Below, piece after piece: positions 1 through 8,814 of a DNA stretch of 64,000 nt. Below the pieces are notes generated by a model, which was not told the DNA's origin, made no database searches, and worked only from the letters and a program-made list of their open reading frames with translations. Every line of letters begins with the position of its first letter. Position 1 is the stretch's first letter. The stretch comes from UBA1413 sp964650525 (GTDB lineage: Bacteria; Bacteroidota; Bacteroidia; Bacteroidales; Prolixibacteraceae). The DNA lies in the NCBI GenBank assembly GCA_964650525.1, contig CAZYUA010000002.1, positions 149,225 through 213,224 on the forward strand, read 5' to 3'. Both the position numbers and the translations under genes were made by a program.

Positions 1-687
1 GCAGGCAAAAAAGCCACCTCGCCCGAAGATGTGGTTATTTCAAAAATCAAGGAGCTGATCAGGTCCGGTGTTTTAAATCCCGGAGACCGGCTTCCGGCAG
101 AGCGGAAACTGGCGTGTGAATTCGGATTCGGCCGCACCCAGATTCGCGATGCCCTGCACAAACTTGAATTTTACGGAATCATTAAAACCCTCCCTCAAAG
201 TGGTTCTGTCATTAACGGCCTTGATATCAATACACTTGACGGACTTATTTCTGACGTGCTGAACCTGCAGCACTACGATTTTTATTCATTGGTGGAAACC
301 CGGCTGGTACTTGAAATGAATACCATCAGACTGTGCGCAGAACGGTGGAACGAATCGGACATGAAAAATCTTAAAAAAAACCTGGACCGCTACGTTAAAA
401 AGTACGATACGGATGAACGCGACAGCCTGGACTTCGCTTTTCACCGGGCTATCGCAGAAGCCAGTCACAATCCGGTATTCAGAGCCATGCTGATGATCAT
501 CATCCCGGATATCATGACCATATACCGGCGCGAGCGCATTTGCGGAACCAACCCTGCCCTGGTGGAGGAACACATCGGGATGTATGAAGCGATCCGCTTA
601 CGAGACGGCACTCTGGCTGCCAGGCTGATGGAAGAGCACCTTCAGGGAGTGTTGAATTTTGCCAGGACCAGGGCAAACCTTCAGTAA
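1..687 (+). CDS. GntR/FadR-family transcriptional regulator, 5' end outside the window
   Basis: DNA-binding regulator with an N-terminal winged helix followed by an all-helical FCD ligand-binding domain. The frame is open to base 1, and the residues before the first possible start (GTG at 31) already look like the lead-in to the winged helix, so the true start probably lies upstream. The helix-turn-helix shows the family pattern PGDRLPAERKLA then RTQIRDALHKLE. The FCD part shows VETRLVLE, then D and H in LDFAFHRAI, and H in EEHIGMYEAI and MEEHL, which are positions that usually bind a metal in FCD domains. It lies 242 bases before the alginate susC gene, and a palindrome typical of this family overlaps that gene's promoter. 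A GntR-family repressor (AusR) is, from memory, known to control alginate use in Zobellia, so a repressor responding to an alginate breakdown product is the likely role (inference). Confidence 0.9.
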   Translation, partial: AGKKATSPEDVVISKIKELIRSGVLNPGDRLPAERKLACEFGFGRTQIRDALHKLEFYGIIKTLPQSGSVINGLDINTLDGLISDVLNLQHYDFYSLVETRLVLEMNTIRLCAERWNESDMKNLKKNLDRYVKKYDTDERDSLDFAFHRAIAEASHNPVFRAMLMIIIPDIMTIYRRERICGTNPALVEEHIGMYEAIRLRDGTLAARLMEEHLQGVLNFARTRANLQ

Positions 688-784
688 TTGTCACTTTACC
701 CTGTTCCCCTTTGACATTCCGCAAGTCAGTGAATTAGCGTAACGGTTGGTATTCAGTAACGGCACCAATTTTTTTGGACAATTA

Positions 785-816
785 TTTGGATGGTACAAAA
801 CTAAAGCATAAATTTG
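785..816 (+). promoter_or_regulatory. Promoter of the alginate operon (TTTG-N20-TAAATTTG)
   Basis: TTTG at 785-788 and TAAATTTG at 809-816 match the Bacteroidota -33/-7 pattern (TTTG, about 19-20 bases, TAnnTTTG). Transcription would begin near 823, leaving a leader of about 107 bases before susC at 930. Its last bases overlap the operator palindrome at 814-825. Confidence 0.65.
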
Positions 817-825
817 GTCGACCAA
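814..825. promoter_or_regulatory. GntR/FadR-type operator palindrome TTGGTCGACCAA
   Basis: A perfect 12-base palindrome containing TGGTCGACCA, the classic FadR-like operator form. It overlaps the -7 box and covers the expected transcription start, so a bound repressor would block initiation. A looser inverted pair, TTGGT at 746-750 and ACCAA at 764-768, lies upstream, and a single TTGGT half-site is at 851-855. Confidence 0.6.
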
Positions 826-929
826 TTATTTTTCGAATTATGGAAATAAATTGGTTTACTTTAAGTTAGGCTAATTCCCTGATGCCGGTAACAGCGTGCA
901 AATACAAATAATCCGTTATATTCAGCCAA

Positions 930-3900
930 ATGAAGAACCGATTTCAACCTTATCTCTTCTGTAAAGTCGGGTGGTTTTCTGTACTCATCCTTTTCGCAGG
1001 ATTATCCACAGCCTACGCCCAGGTCATCATAACAGGAACCGTAACCGACAGCAACCAGGAGCCCCTCATCGGGGTGAACGTGACCGTAAGCGGTACCCGC
1101 ACAGGCACTGTCACGGATGGAAAAGGAAAATATTCCATTCAGGTCCCTGACAACCAGGCAGTACTGGTATTCTCTTACATCGGTTTTAAGACGGCAATTC
1201 GTGAAAGTGGAGGGGCAACCGTTGTGGATGTGGCCCTGGTGGAAGACGCCATAGAAATGGATGACGTGGTAGTGGTGGCTTATGGCACCCAGAAAAAATC
1301 GCATCTTACGGGGGCTGTTTCTTCGGTGAAGGCTGAAAAACTGGAAGAGGTACCCGTTTCAAGAGTAGATCAGGCCTTACAGGGAAAATTGGCCGGTGTA
1401 CAGATCCTCAACCATAATCCCGAGGCCGGAGCAGCACCCAGGATCCGGGTCCGGGGTATGGGTTCCATCAGCGCCAACAGTGACCCGCTGATTGTTGTGG
1501 ACGGATTTCCTGTTCCCGACGGCCTGTCCATGGTCAGCATGGCGGATGTGGAATCGATTGAGGTGCTGAAAGACGCCGCATCCGCTGCACTCTACGGGTC
1601 TCGGGCAGCCAACGGGGTCATCCTGGTAACCACCAAAAGCGGAAATAGTAAAAAACCAAAGTATACCTTCAAAATGTATTCAGGAATCCGGAATGCACTT
1701 AAACTTCCTGATATACACTCCACCCAGGAATATACCGAATTGCTTTTCCGTGAAGCAGCACAAAGAAAACTGGATCCCTCGGTCAACGGCATTTCTTCAG
1801 AGACCATGGCTTTCAATAAAATTACCGATCCTGAGAGAACAGGATATCTTATCATGAAATACCTCGATGACCAACCCACCGACTGGCTGCATGAAGGTTT
1901 AAGAAACGCTGGAATGATGCAGAACTTCCAGCTCAGTGCTTCAGGAGGGACCAGCAGTCTGAAGTATTTCATCTCCGGAAATTACGTAAGTGAACAGGGT
2001 ATTATGAAAAACAGCACCTACGATAAGTTCACCTTCCGGGCCAAGGCTGATATCAATCTTTCAAAAGCAGTAACCGTGGGGTTTAACTTCACTCCTACTT
2101 TCAGCCGAACGGAAAGGCCGGCCACAGACCTGACCGATTATATGCGGTTCCCCTCCTGGCTTCCCGTGCGGCACAATACCGCCACAGCTGCCCTGACCGG
2201 GAAAGTGGCCGGAGAATATGCCCAGCCCAGCGATTTTAACGGCATTTCTATCAGCGGCACCGGCCTGGATGGGGAAGTCTGGCATATGTCAGCCATTTCT
2301 CCCTGGACCTCCAGCAACCAGAACCCTGTGTCGATTCGTGAAAGAACCTCCATTTTCACCGATGATTATAAACTCCAGGCAAATATGTACCTGACGGTGA
2401 AATTATCACCGGAACTTGTGTTTACCACCGCCAATGGAGCCTATTTTCTCTTCAGAGAGTATAACAAAAAGGAGGAAACCTCGGCCAACAAGGCTGGTAA
2501 TCCCAATTCACTGACCAGGTTATTAGATCTTCGCAGGGAACTCCTGTCTGAAAATACCCTGAATTACAACAAAAGCATTGGACATCACGAAATTGCCGGG
2601 TTGCTGGGAGTTACCTTTCAGAAGACCAACAACAATGGCAACGATATCGTGGGTACCGGTTTCCCCGATGAAAAAATGCTCTCTTTTAACCTGGCTTCCC
2701 AGATATTGCTCGACAGTCCTTCCCTTCCGGGAACCACCTCCTTTTATTATTCCGAATCGCTGATGTCGGTGCTGGGACGGGTCAATTATGTGTACAAAGG
2801 CAAATACCTGGCATCGGCAAGTTTCCGTGCCGATGGAAGCTCCAAGTTCTCGAAAGGGCATAAATGGGGAACCTTTCCCGCCGGATCACTGGGCTGGCGC
2901 ATCTCGGAAGAGGATTTTCTGAAAGATTCCAAATGGCTTTCCAACCTGAAAGTGAGGGCCAGTTTCGGCTTGACAGGGAACAACAATATTCCGCAGTACT
3001 CCTACATGAACTCTGTGAACACCAGCAATTATGTCCTTGGCAATGGCACCGGCTCGCTGATTCCGGGGATGGCATCCAACAGTTCGGCACTCGGGAATCC
3101 TGACATTACCTGGGAACAAACCGGCGAAGCCAATTATGGCCTCGACCTGGGATTTTTCAAAAACCGGATAACTCTGTCCCTGGAACATTACAATTCCAAC
3201 ACGATCCGGTTGCTGCTGCTGCAGCCGGCCATGTACATCACCGGGCACCAGTCGTACTGGAACAACATCGGCAAGGTAAATAACAAGGGTATCGAAATCG
3301 AAGCCGGATTCACCCTTGTGGATGAAAAGCATTTCACCTGGAAAACTACCGCCAATTTTTCGACCAATAAAAACACTCTCAGAAATTACGGGAACAAGGA
3401 GAAAGAAGATAATTTCGGCGAAAGGAACGAGGTCTTCCGTGCCATCGTGGGGCAGCCATCCATTCAATATTTTGGATATAAAAGCGACGGGGTTTATACC
3501 ACTTTTGAAGAAGTGGCAGCCGCAAAAGCCCTCAAAGATGACAAAGGTATCCCCTTTACCTACACGAAATTCGTCCCTGTGGTAGGTGGTCTGAAAGTAG
3601 TCAACACCAACGGGGACAACCAACTGGATGCCGACGACAGGGTATTGATCGGCGATCCTTTTCCGGATTTCACCTGGGGAATCAGCAATAGCCTCACATT
3701 TCGCAATTTCGATCTTACTTTTCTTTGGCAGGGAGTCCAGGGTGTCGACCTTATTAATGGGAATGTGAACTATAATGAACAATTGCGGTTTAACGGAGCC
3801 TATACCAAAAACCGGTACGTCAGTCCGATGTTTCCCGGAGACGGGAAAACTGTCTATTCCAATACCACCGCCGGAAGTGACCTTCTGCTGAGCGATTACT

Positions 3901-4172
3901 GCATCGAAAACGGTTCCTACGCTGCGTTGAGAGATCTTACGCTGGGATACAATTTCCCGAAAACACTGGCTGCAAAAGTCAGAATCAATCAGCTAAGGGC
4001 CTTTTTTTCTGCTGAAAACCTGGTTTACCTGATGGCTTCCGGTTACCGGGGCATCAATCCCGAAGCCCGGAGGACCACCAGCCAATATGCCAGCCCGCTG
4101 ATAGATGGGTACCAGCGCGGAGCCTTTCCGCTGAACAGGACCTTTACCCTTGGAATTGATATAACTTTTTAA
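930..4172 (+). CDS. SusC/RagA-type TonB-dependent outer-membrane transporter (alginate PUL)
   Basis: 1080 residues, normal for SusC. A signal peptide ending near AYAQ is followed by a carboxypeptidase-D-like regulatory domain (GTVTDSNQEPLIGVNV, residues about 35-115), a plug domain (VRGMGSISANSDPLIVVDGFPV and VLKDAASAALYGSRAANGVI, about 120-235) and a long beta-barrel ending in the aromatic terminus TLGIDITF. It takes up oligosaccharides through the outer membrane using TonB energy and pairs with the SusD lipoprotein that follows 21 bases later. The alginate lyases downstream point to oligoalginate as cargo (inference from context). It is the first gene after the promoter and operator at 785-825. 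Confidence 0.96.
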   Translation: MKNRFQPYLFCKVGWFSVLILFAGLSTAYAQVIITGTVTDSNQEPLIGVNVTVSGTRTGTVTDGKGKYSIQVPDNQAVLVFSYIGFKTAIRESGGATVVDVALVEDAIEMDDVVVVAYGTQKKSHLTGAVSSVKAEKLEEVPVSRVDQALQGKLAGVQILNHNPEAGAAPRIRVRGMGSISANSDPLIVVDGFPVPDGLSMVSMADVESIEVLKDAASAALYGSRAANGVILVTTKSGNSKKPKYTFKMYSGIRNALKLPDIHSTQEYTELLFREAAQRKLDPSVNGISSETMAFNKITDPERTGYLIMKYLDDQPTDWLHEGLRNAGMMQNFQLSASGGTSSLKYFISGNYVSEQGIMKNSTYDKFTFRAKADINLSKAVTVGFNFTPTFSRTERPATDLTDYMRFPSWLPVRHNTATAALTGKVAGEYAQPSDFNGISISGTGLDGEVWHMSAISPWTSSNQNPVSIRERTSIFTDDYKLQANMYLTVKLSPELVFTTANGAYFLFREYNKKEETSANKAGNPNSLTRLLDLRRELLSENTLNYNKSIGHHEIAGLLGVTFQKTNNNGNDIVGTGFPDEKMLSFNLASQILLDSPSLPGTTSFYYSESLMSVLGRVNYVYKGKYLASASFRADGSSKFSKGHKWGTFPAGSLGWRISEEDFLKDSKWLSNLKVRASFGLTGNNNIPQYSYMNSVNTSNYVLGNGTGSLIPGMASNSSALGNPDITWEQTGEANYGLDLGFFKNRITLSLEHYNSNTIRLLLLQPAMYITGHQSYWNNIGKVNNKGIEIEAGFTLVDEKHFTWKTTANFSTNKNTLRNYGNKEKEDNFGERNEVFRAIVGQPSIQYFGYKSDGVYTTFEEVAAAKALKDDKGIPFTYTKFVPVVGGLKVVNTNGDNQLDADDRVLIGDPFPDFTWGISNSLTFRNFDLTFLWQGVQGVDLINGNVNYNEQLRFNGAYTKNRYVSPMFPGDGKTVYSNTTAGSDLLLSDYCIENGSYAALRDLTLGYNFPKTLAAKVRINQLRAFFSAENLVYLMASGYRGINPEARRTTSQYASPLIDGYQRGAFPLNRTFTLGIDITF

Positions 4173-4193
4173 TGGTTTATCCCTGTCTGTTGA

Positions 4194-5750
4194 ATGAAAA
4201 TTCTGAAAATTATGAAAAGAGTCAAATCCATCCTATTCATCCTGTCGGCATTCACAATTTTCACAGGATGTGAAGATTACCTCACAGACAAACCGGAATC
4301 GGTATTGACGCAGGTGGATTTTTACACCACTCCGGAACGGATAAATCAGGGCATCATCGGTTGTTATGCAGGAATGGCCAGGGTTCAGTCCGACGAATGG
4401 ATGTACACAGAACTCAGGAGCGACAACACCTGCCAGGATCAGACCGGATCGAGCGCCACTGCCCGGATTGACCAGACCGACCTGTCGGTTTTCCGGGTGT
4501 CGCCAAGCCTTCCACTGCTCCAGACTTACTGGTACCGCACTTTCCAGAACATTTCCAACGCAAATGCCATCCTGCCTTCGGTAACCGATAACAGGTACAT
4601 CAGCAATGAACCCCTGAGAGCCCAATACGAAGCGGAACTGCTGTTTATCCGTGCCTATCATTATTATATCCTCACGAGTCTTTTCGGGGATATCTTCAAA
4701 ATTACCAAGGTGATCGGCCCGAACGAAGCCAAAAAAATACCGAGGTCACCGGTAGCTGAGATTTACAAGGAGATTATCATTCCTGATCTGGAAAAGGCCG
4801 CCAACGGGGCCCCCGCCTCGTATTCCTCAAATGAAACCGGCCGCGTCACCCGTTGGGCTATTAAGGGATTGCTGGCAAAGGTATACATGATGCAGGGGGG
4901 TACCGAGAACCTGAGAAAGGCAAAATTGCTTCTCGAAGAGGTCATGGCTGCCCCGCAGCACGGCCTTCTCACAGGGACCAACGCCTACGCAAATGTGTTC
5001 AGCACTGCCAACGAATCTAACAGGGAGATCCTTTTTTCCATCCGTTACAAAGGCGGCAGCCTTGGGATAGGTTCCCCCTTCTGGCCGTCGTTTGCCCCAC
5101 TGGGATCAGCCAACCTCTTCCTGAAAATCGGCACTCCCCTGGGATACAATGCCCCCACCTATGAACTCATGAACCTGTTCAACACCAACCCCTCAGATAC
5201 CAGAAAGGACGCCTGTTTCAGAATCTGGAACAAATCAGCCTCCGTTGCTGTACCCTATATTTCCAAATATATGGATGCCTCCATGACCCAGGCCAACCAG
5301 GCTGAAAATGACTGGATTATTCTTCGCTATGCCGACATCAAACTTCTGTATGCCGAGGTGCTGGCCCAGAACGGGAGCCATGCCACCGCCCATCTGCCGG
5401 TGAATGAGATCAGGGCACGGGCCGGACTTGAACCGGTAGGGCCTTTTGGCTCAAAAGAGGAGGCCCTGGATGCGGTTTACGCTGAACGGAGATTGGAACT
5501 GGCTTTCGAAAACCAACGCTGGTTCGACCTGCTCCGGATGGCAAAATCCTATAACAATCCCGACAAACCCGTCGAAATTATGAAACAACATGTCTTCATC
5601 ACCGATTGGGAAATTCTCTATTCGAAGTACAACCCCATTCAGCCACCGGAGGAACGGTTCTTCCTGAAAGAGAGACTGCTGCTTCCTATCCCGCAGACGG
5701 AACGGGATACCAACAATGAAATGGACATACCACAGAATCCGGGCTATTAG
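4194..5750 (+). CDS. SusD/RagB-family surface glycan-binding lipoprotein (alginate PUL)
   Basis: 518 residues. A lipoprotein signal ends at FTGCED, so it is anchored to the outer membrane and probably exported to the surface. The SusD fold is indicated by the N-terminal pattern DYLTDKPESVLTQ, the TPR-like stretch LRAQYEAELLFIRAYHYYIL, and the C-terminal ADIKLLYAEVLAQNG with the RAGLEPV and RRLELAFENQRWFDLLRM motifs. It forms a lid over the SusC barrel and binds the glycan. A second in-frame ATG at 4212 gives an equally good signal peptide, so the exact start is open. Ligand specificity for alginate is inferred from the neighbouring lyases. Confidence 0.95.
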   Translation: MKILKIMKRVKSILFILSAFTIFTGCEDYLTDKPESVLTQVDFYTTPERINQGIIGCYAGMARVQSDEWMYTELRSDNTCQDQTGSSATARIDQTDLSVFRVSPSLPLLQTYWYRTFQNISNANAILPSVTDNRYISNEPLRAQYEAELLFIRAYHYYILTSLFGDIFKITKVIGPNEAKKIPRSPVAEIYKEIIIPDLEKAANGAPASYSSNETGRVTRWAIKGLLAKVYMMQGGTENLRKAKLLLEEVMAAPQHGLLTGTNAYANVFSTANESNREILFSIRYKGGSLGIGSPFWPSFAPLGSANLFLKIGTPLGYNAPTYELMNLFNTNPSDTRKDACFRIWNKSASVAVPYISKYMDASMTQANQAENDWIILRYADIKLLYAEVLAQNGSHATAHLPVNEIRARAGLEPVGPFGSKEEALDAVYAERRLELAFENQRWFDLLRMAKSYNNPDKPVEIMKQHVFITDWEILYSKYNPIQPPEERFFLKERLLLPIPQTERDTNNEMDIPQNPGY

Positions 5751-5795
5751 AAACAGGGATCTTTCCCCAGTAATTTCACGATTAACAAAACGGAC

Positions 5796-6404
5796 ATGAA
5801 ATTCAAAACACATCAAACAGTCATCTGCCTGCTGTTATCCATCACCCTGCTATCAGGAGGATTTTCAGGTTGCACAGGCGATGAAGGAGAAACAGAAGTT
5901 ATTCCCAAGACCCTGGAGGAGTACAAACAGGAACTGACCCGGTTTGTGGAAGCTGAAAAAGCGATCGTCGAAAAGTGCGTGGTGGGATACAACAAAGGCG
6001 ATTACAAGAGTGCGGCCACTTACGAAGAGACCCTATCGGCGTACCATGGCGTATTGCTGGCTGCCGAAGAATCGTTAAAGAAGGCCGACCTTACTATTGC
6101 CGAAGTGGTTAACATCAACAAGACCCTTGCCTCTCCGGGGAAAGCCTTTGTTTCCAACCTGTGGATATCCGACCGGCGACCGCTCCATGAAGCGATTGTA
6201 TCAGCAGAAGAGCTCAACACCAATACGGCCGAAGGAACGGCAAAAGGCCAGGCGCCCCCGGCTGCCAAAACCGCCTTTACCGATGCCATTACTGCAGCCA
6301 AGGCTGTCAGGGGTTCCTCCTACACCATCGACCGTCAGGTCACCGAAGCAGTCGATAAATTGTCGGCTGCCCGGCAGGCATTTCTGAACGCAGTAGTTAA
6401 ATAA
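5796..6404 (+). CDS. Small surface lipoprotein with FIVAR-like helical repeats
   Basis: 202 residues with a lipoprotein signal (SGGFSGCTG). The mature part is rich in Ala, Glu, Lys and Thr and predicted mostly helical. The pattern of about 70 residues (EETLSAYHGVLLAAEESL, then ISDRRPLHEAIVSAEEL, ending VTEAVDKLSAARQAFLNAV) resembles FIVAR-type three-helix modules, which often sit in cell-surface carbohydrate proteins. It occupies the position after SusD where PULs often encode an extra surface glycan-binding protein, and it is 46 bases from susD and 20 bases from the PL6 lyase, so it is in the same operon. No enzymatic motif is seen. A glycan-binding or spacer role is inference. Confidence 0.7.
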   Translation: MKFKTHQTVICLLLSITLLSGGFSGCTGDEGETEVIPKTLEEYKQELTRFVEAEKAIVEKCVVGYNKGDYKSAATYEETLSAYHGVLLAAEESLKKADLTIAEVVNINKTLASPGKAFVSNLWISDRRPLHEAIVSAEELNTNTAEGTAKGQAPPAAKTAFTDAITAAKAVRGSSYTIDRQVTEAVDKLSAARQAFLNAVVK

Positions 6405-6423
6405 CCCCTATTGAATACAAATC

Positions 6424-8814
6424 ATGAAACAACTTGGGATACCCATTGCTGCCCTCTGCATTTTCCTCTGGTCGGGCTCTTTTGCCGGGAGTTATAAAGT
6501 CAGTAACCCCGTGGAGTTCAAGGAAGCGGCCAAAACCCTGATAGCCGGTGATTCCATCATCCTGGCAGAAGGAATATGGAAAGATGCCAACCTCATACTG
6601 AAAGGAAAGGGAACGCACGATAAACCCATATACCTTACTGCCGAAACTCCCGGTAAGGTCTCGCTGGAAGGGAATTCGTCCCTGAGGTTGTCAGGGGAAT
6701 GGCTGCACATTTCCGGACTGATATTCCGCAACGGTTGTGCCCCGGGAAAAGCAGTTATCGAATTCAGGACCAGCTCCAGGGATTATGCCTGGCATTCGGT
6801 ACTTTCTCAATGCGTCATCGACGGATTCAGCAAAACGCCCAAAGATACCGCCGACCACTGGATCGGCATCTACGGCAAATTTAACACGGTGGAGTATTGT
6901 TATTTTGCCGGCAAGAGCAACTCGGGAACGACCCTGGTGGTATGGCCCGACAACGAAAACAGCGACCACAACAAACACCATATATACCGGAATTATTTCG
7001 GCCCCCGGCCCAGGCTGGGAAGCAATGGCGGGGAGACAATCCGCATCGGGACCAGCCAGGTGTGCATGAACAGTTCGGAAACCATTGTGGAAGGTAATTT
7101 CTTCGAACGGTGCAACGGGGAGACCGAGATTATTTCCAACAAGTCGTGCGACAACCTATTCCTGAATAACACTTTTTACGAATCGGAAGGCAGCCTGGTG
7201 CTCCGGCATGGTGACCGTGCCACTGTTTCCGGAAATTGGTTTATCGGGAATGGTAAAATCTTTACCGGTGGCATCAGGGTCATCAATGAAGGTCACCGCA
7301 TATACAACAATTTCTTTTATAAACTCCGGGGCGACGACTTCCGCTCAGCGCTGGCGGTAATGAACGCCATTCCCGACAGCCCGCTCAACGGGTATGCCCC
7401 CGTCAGAAATGTGGTTGTCGCCCATAACACTTATTACGACTGTGCCACCCCCTGGGCTTTTGGCGTCGGTTTCGGAGACAGGAACCGTGTGGTGAAACCT
7501 GAAAACACCCTTCTGGTCAACAACCTTGTCTATTCACCGGGTGAATCAGAACTGATCAGGTATTACGACCCGACCGAAGGGGTTCTCTTCGACAACAACC
7601 TGCTTTTCAGCAGCAAAGGATTGGCCTCCGAAACCGGCACAGTGCAGGGAGAAACCCGGAAAGCCGTTTCGTACGGATTTGAGACGGTACTATCGACGGC
7701 AAAGGCGAAACCCCTGCCTTTTGTGAAAGACGACATCCTCGGCAGGCCCCGGAGAGAAGCCGTAATCGGGGCATTCCAGGAGGACGGGGAAAACCCGGCT
7801 GTTATACCGGCTAATGCTGAAAACTGCGGCCCCCAATGGTACAGGAAACTCCTTGCATCCGAAAAGGCAAAAAATAAGCAAACCGGAGCAGTGATCCCCG
7901 TTTCCGCAGGGAAAAACCTGTTGACCACGGCAGTCGAAAAAGCCAAAACCGGTGACATTCTGGTCCTGTCTGAAGGAAAACATAGTAGTACAAAAAAAAT
8001 CCTGGTATCAAAAAACCTGACCATCCGCGCTGCGGAAGGAGTAAGATCCAAACCCCTTATTTCGCTCGAGGCAGAAAAGGAACATACCGCCCTGTTCGAG
8101 TTGTCTGAACAGGCAGTTTTGACGCTCGAAGGACTCGAAATTGACGGGAATGGAGAGTCATCATTCCCCGGTAAATACGCCTTCATTGCCAAGGAAACTG
8201 CTTTCGGATATTCCCTCTTTATTGATCGTTGCGACATTCACGGGTTCTTGGAACCTACAGGCTCCGTTTTCAGGGCATACAAAGGTTCTTTTGCCGACAG
8301 CCTCGTCGTGCGGAACTCGGTTATCCGCGATGCTATCCGCGGCTTCAGCCTGTCGGATGAAACAGAGGATACGGGTAAGTACAATGCCGAGAACCTCGTT
8401 TTTGAAAACAGCGTTTTCAGCCGAATTCAAAAACATGCACTTTATTTTTACCGCGGAGGAAACGATGAATCTACCCTGGGTGGATCGTTGCTGATCGACC
8501 ACTCTGTCTTCGACCGCATCGGGGCAGATCAGGAGCAGAGCATTTTACGCGTTACGGGAATGGTAAGGGTGTTAATACAGAACTCCATCTTTCACCTTTC
8601 TGCTGCCAAATCTTCCGTTAAATTGGGAAAACCGAAAAACCAGATTACCCACTCCTGCTTTTACCAGTGCCCCATGCCCCAAACGGAAAACGGAGCGGTG
8701 GCACAGAATATCCGGAATCAAAATCCGAAATTTGTAAAGCGCAGTTTTCAATTATCAAAAAAATCGGGTCTGAAAGGAAAAGCCACCGACGGCGGGGATA
8801 TAGGATTGAAATGA
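6424..8814 (+). CDS. PL6 alginate lyase, two beta-helix domains
   Basis: 796 residues with a signal peptide ending near SFAGS. Residues about 25-460 form a right-handed parallel beta-helix of the chondroitinase-B/PL6 family. NGETEIISNKS (Lys near 238) and LRHGD (Arg near 260) carry the usual catalytic Lys and Arg, and the Glu residues just before them are the calcium ligands seen in PL6 alginate lyases. A second beta-helix (about 495-796) follows, as in two-domain PL6 enzymes such as AlyGC. It cuts alginate by beta-elimination, releasing unsaturated uronates. Unlike the second PL6 in this operon it has no T9SS tail. Its stop codon overlaps the next start (ATGA at 8811-8814). Whether it prefers M, G or mixed blocks cannot be read from the sequence. 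Confidence 0.92.
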   Translation: MKQLGIPIAALCIFLWSGSFAGSYKVSNPVEFKEAAKTLIAGDSIILAEGIWKDANLILKGKGTHDKPIYLTAETPGKVSLEGNSSLRLSGEWLHISGLIFRNGCAPGKAVIEFRTSSRDYAWHSVLSQCVIDGFSKTPKDTADHWIGIYGKFNTVEYCYFAGKSNSGTTLVVWPDNENSDHNKHHIYRNYFGPRPRLGSNGGETIRIGTSQVCMNSSETIVEGNFFERCNGETEIISNKSCDNLFLNNTFYESEGSLVLRHGDRATVSGNWFIGNGKIFTGGIRVINEGHRIYNNFFYKLRGDDFRSALAVMNAIPDSPLNGYAPVRNVVVAHNTYYDCATPWAFGVGFGDRNRVVKPENTLLVNNLVYSPGESELIRYYDPTEGVLFDNNLLFSSKGLASETGTVQGETRKAVSYGFETVLSTAKAKPLPFVKDDILGRPRREAVIGAFQEDGENPAVIPANAENCGPQWYRKLLASEKAKNKQTGAVIPVSAGKNLLTTAVEKAKTGDILVLSEGKHSSTKKILVSKNLTIRAAEGVRSKPLISLEAEKEHTALFELSEQAVLTLEGLEIDGNGESSFPGKYAFIAKETAFGYSLFIDRCDIHGFLEPTGSVFRAYKGSFADSLVVRNSVIRDAIRGFSLSDETEDTGKYNAENLVFENSVFSRIQKHALYFYRGGNDESTLGGSLLIDHSVFDRIGADQEQSILRVTGMVRVLIQNSIFHLSAAKSSVKLGKPKNQITHSCFYQCPMPQTENGAVAQNIRNQNPKFVKRSFQLSKKSGLKGKATDGGDIGLK

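Noticed and set aside
2886..3782. 298-codon open frame on the minus strand inside the first susC
   Set aside because: It is fully antisense to a strongly supported SusC barrel, has no recognisable domain, and its residue pattern is what GC-rich codons give on the opposite strand.
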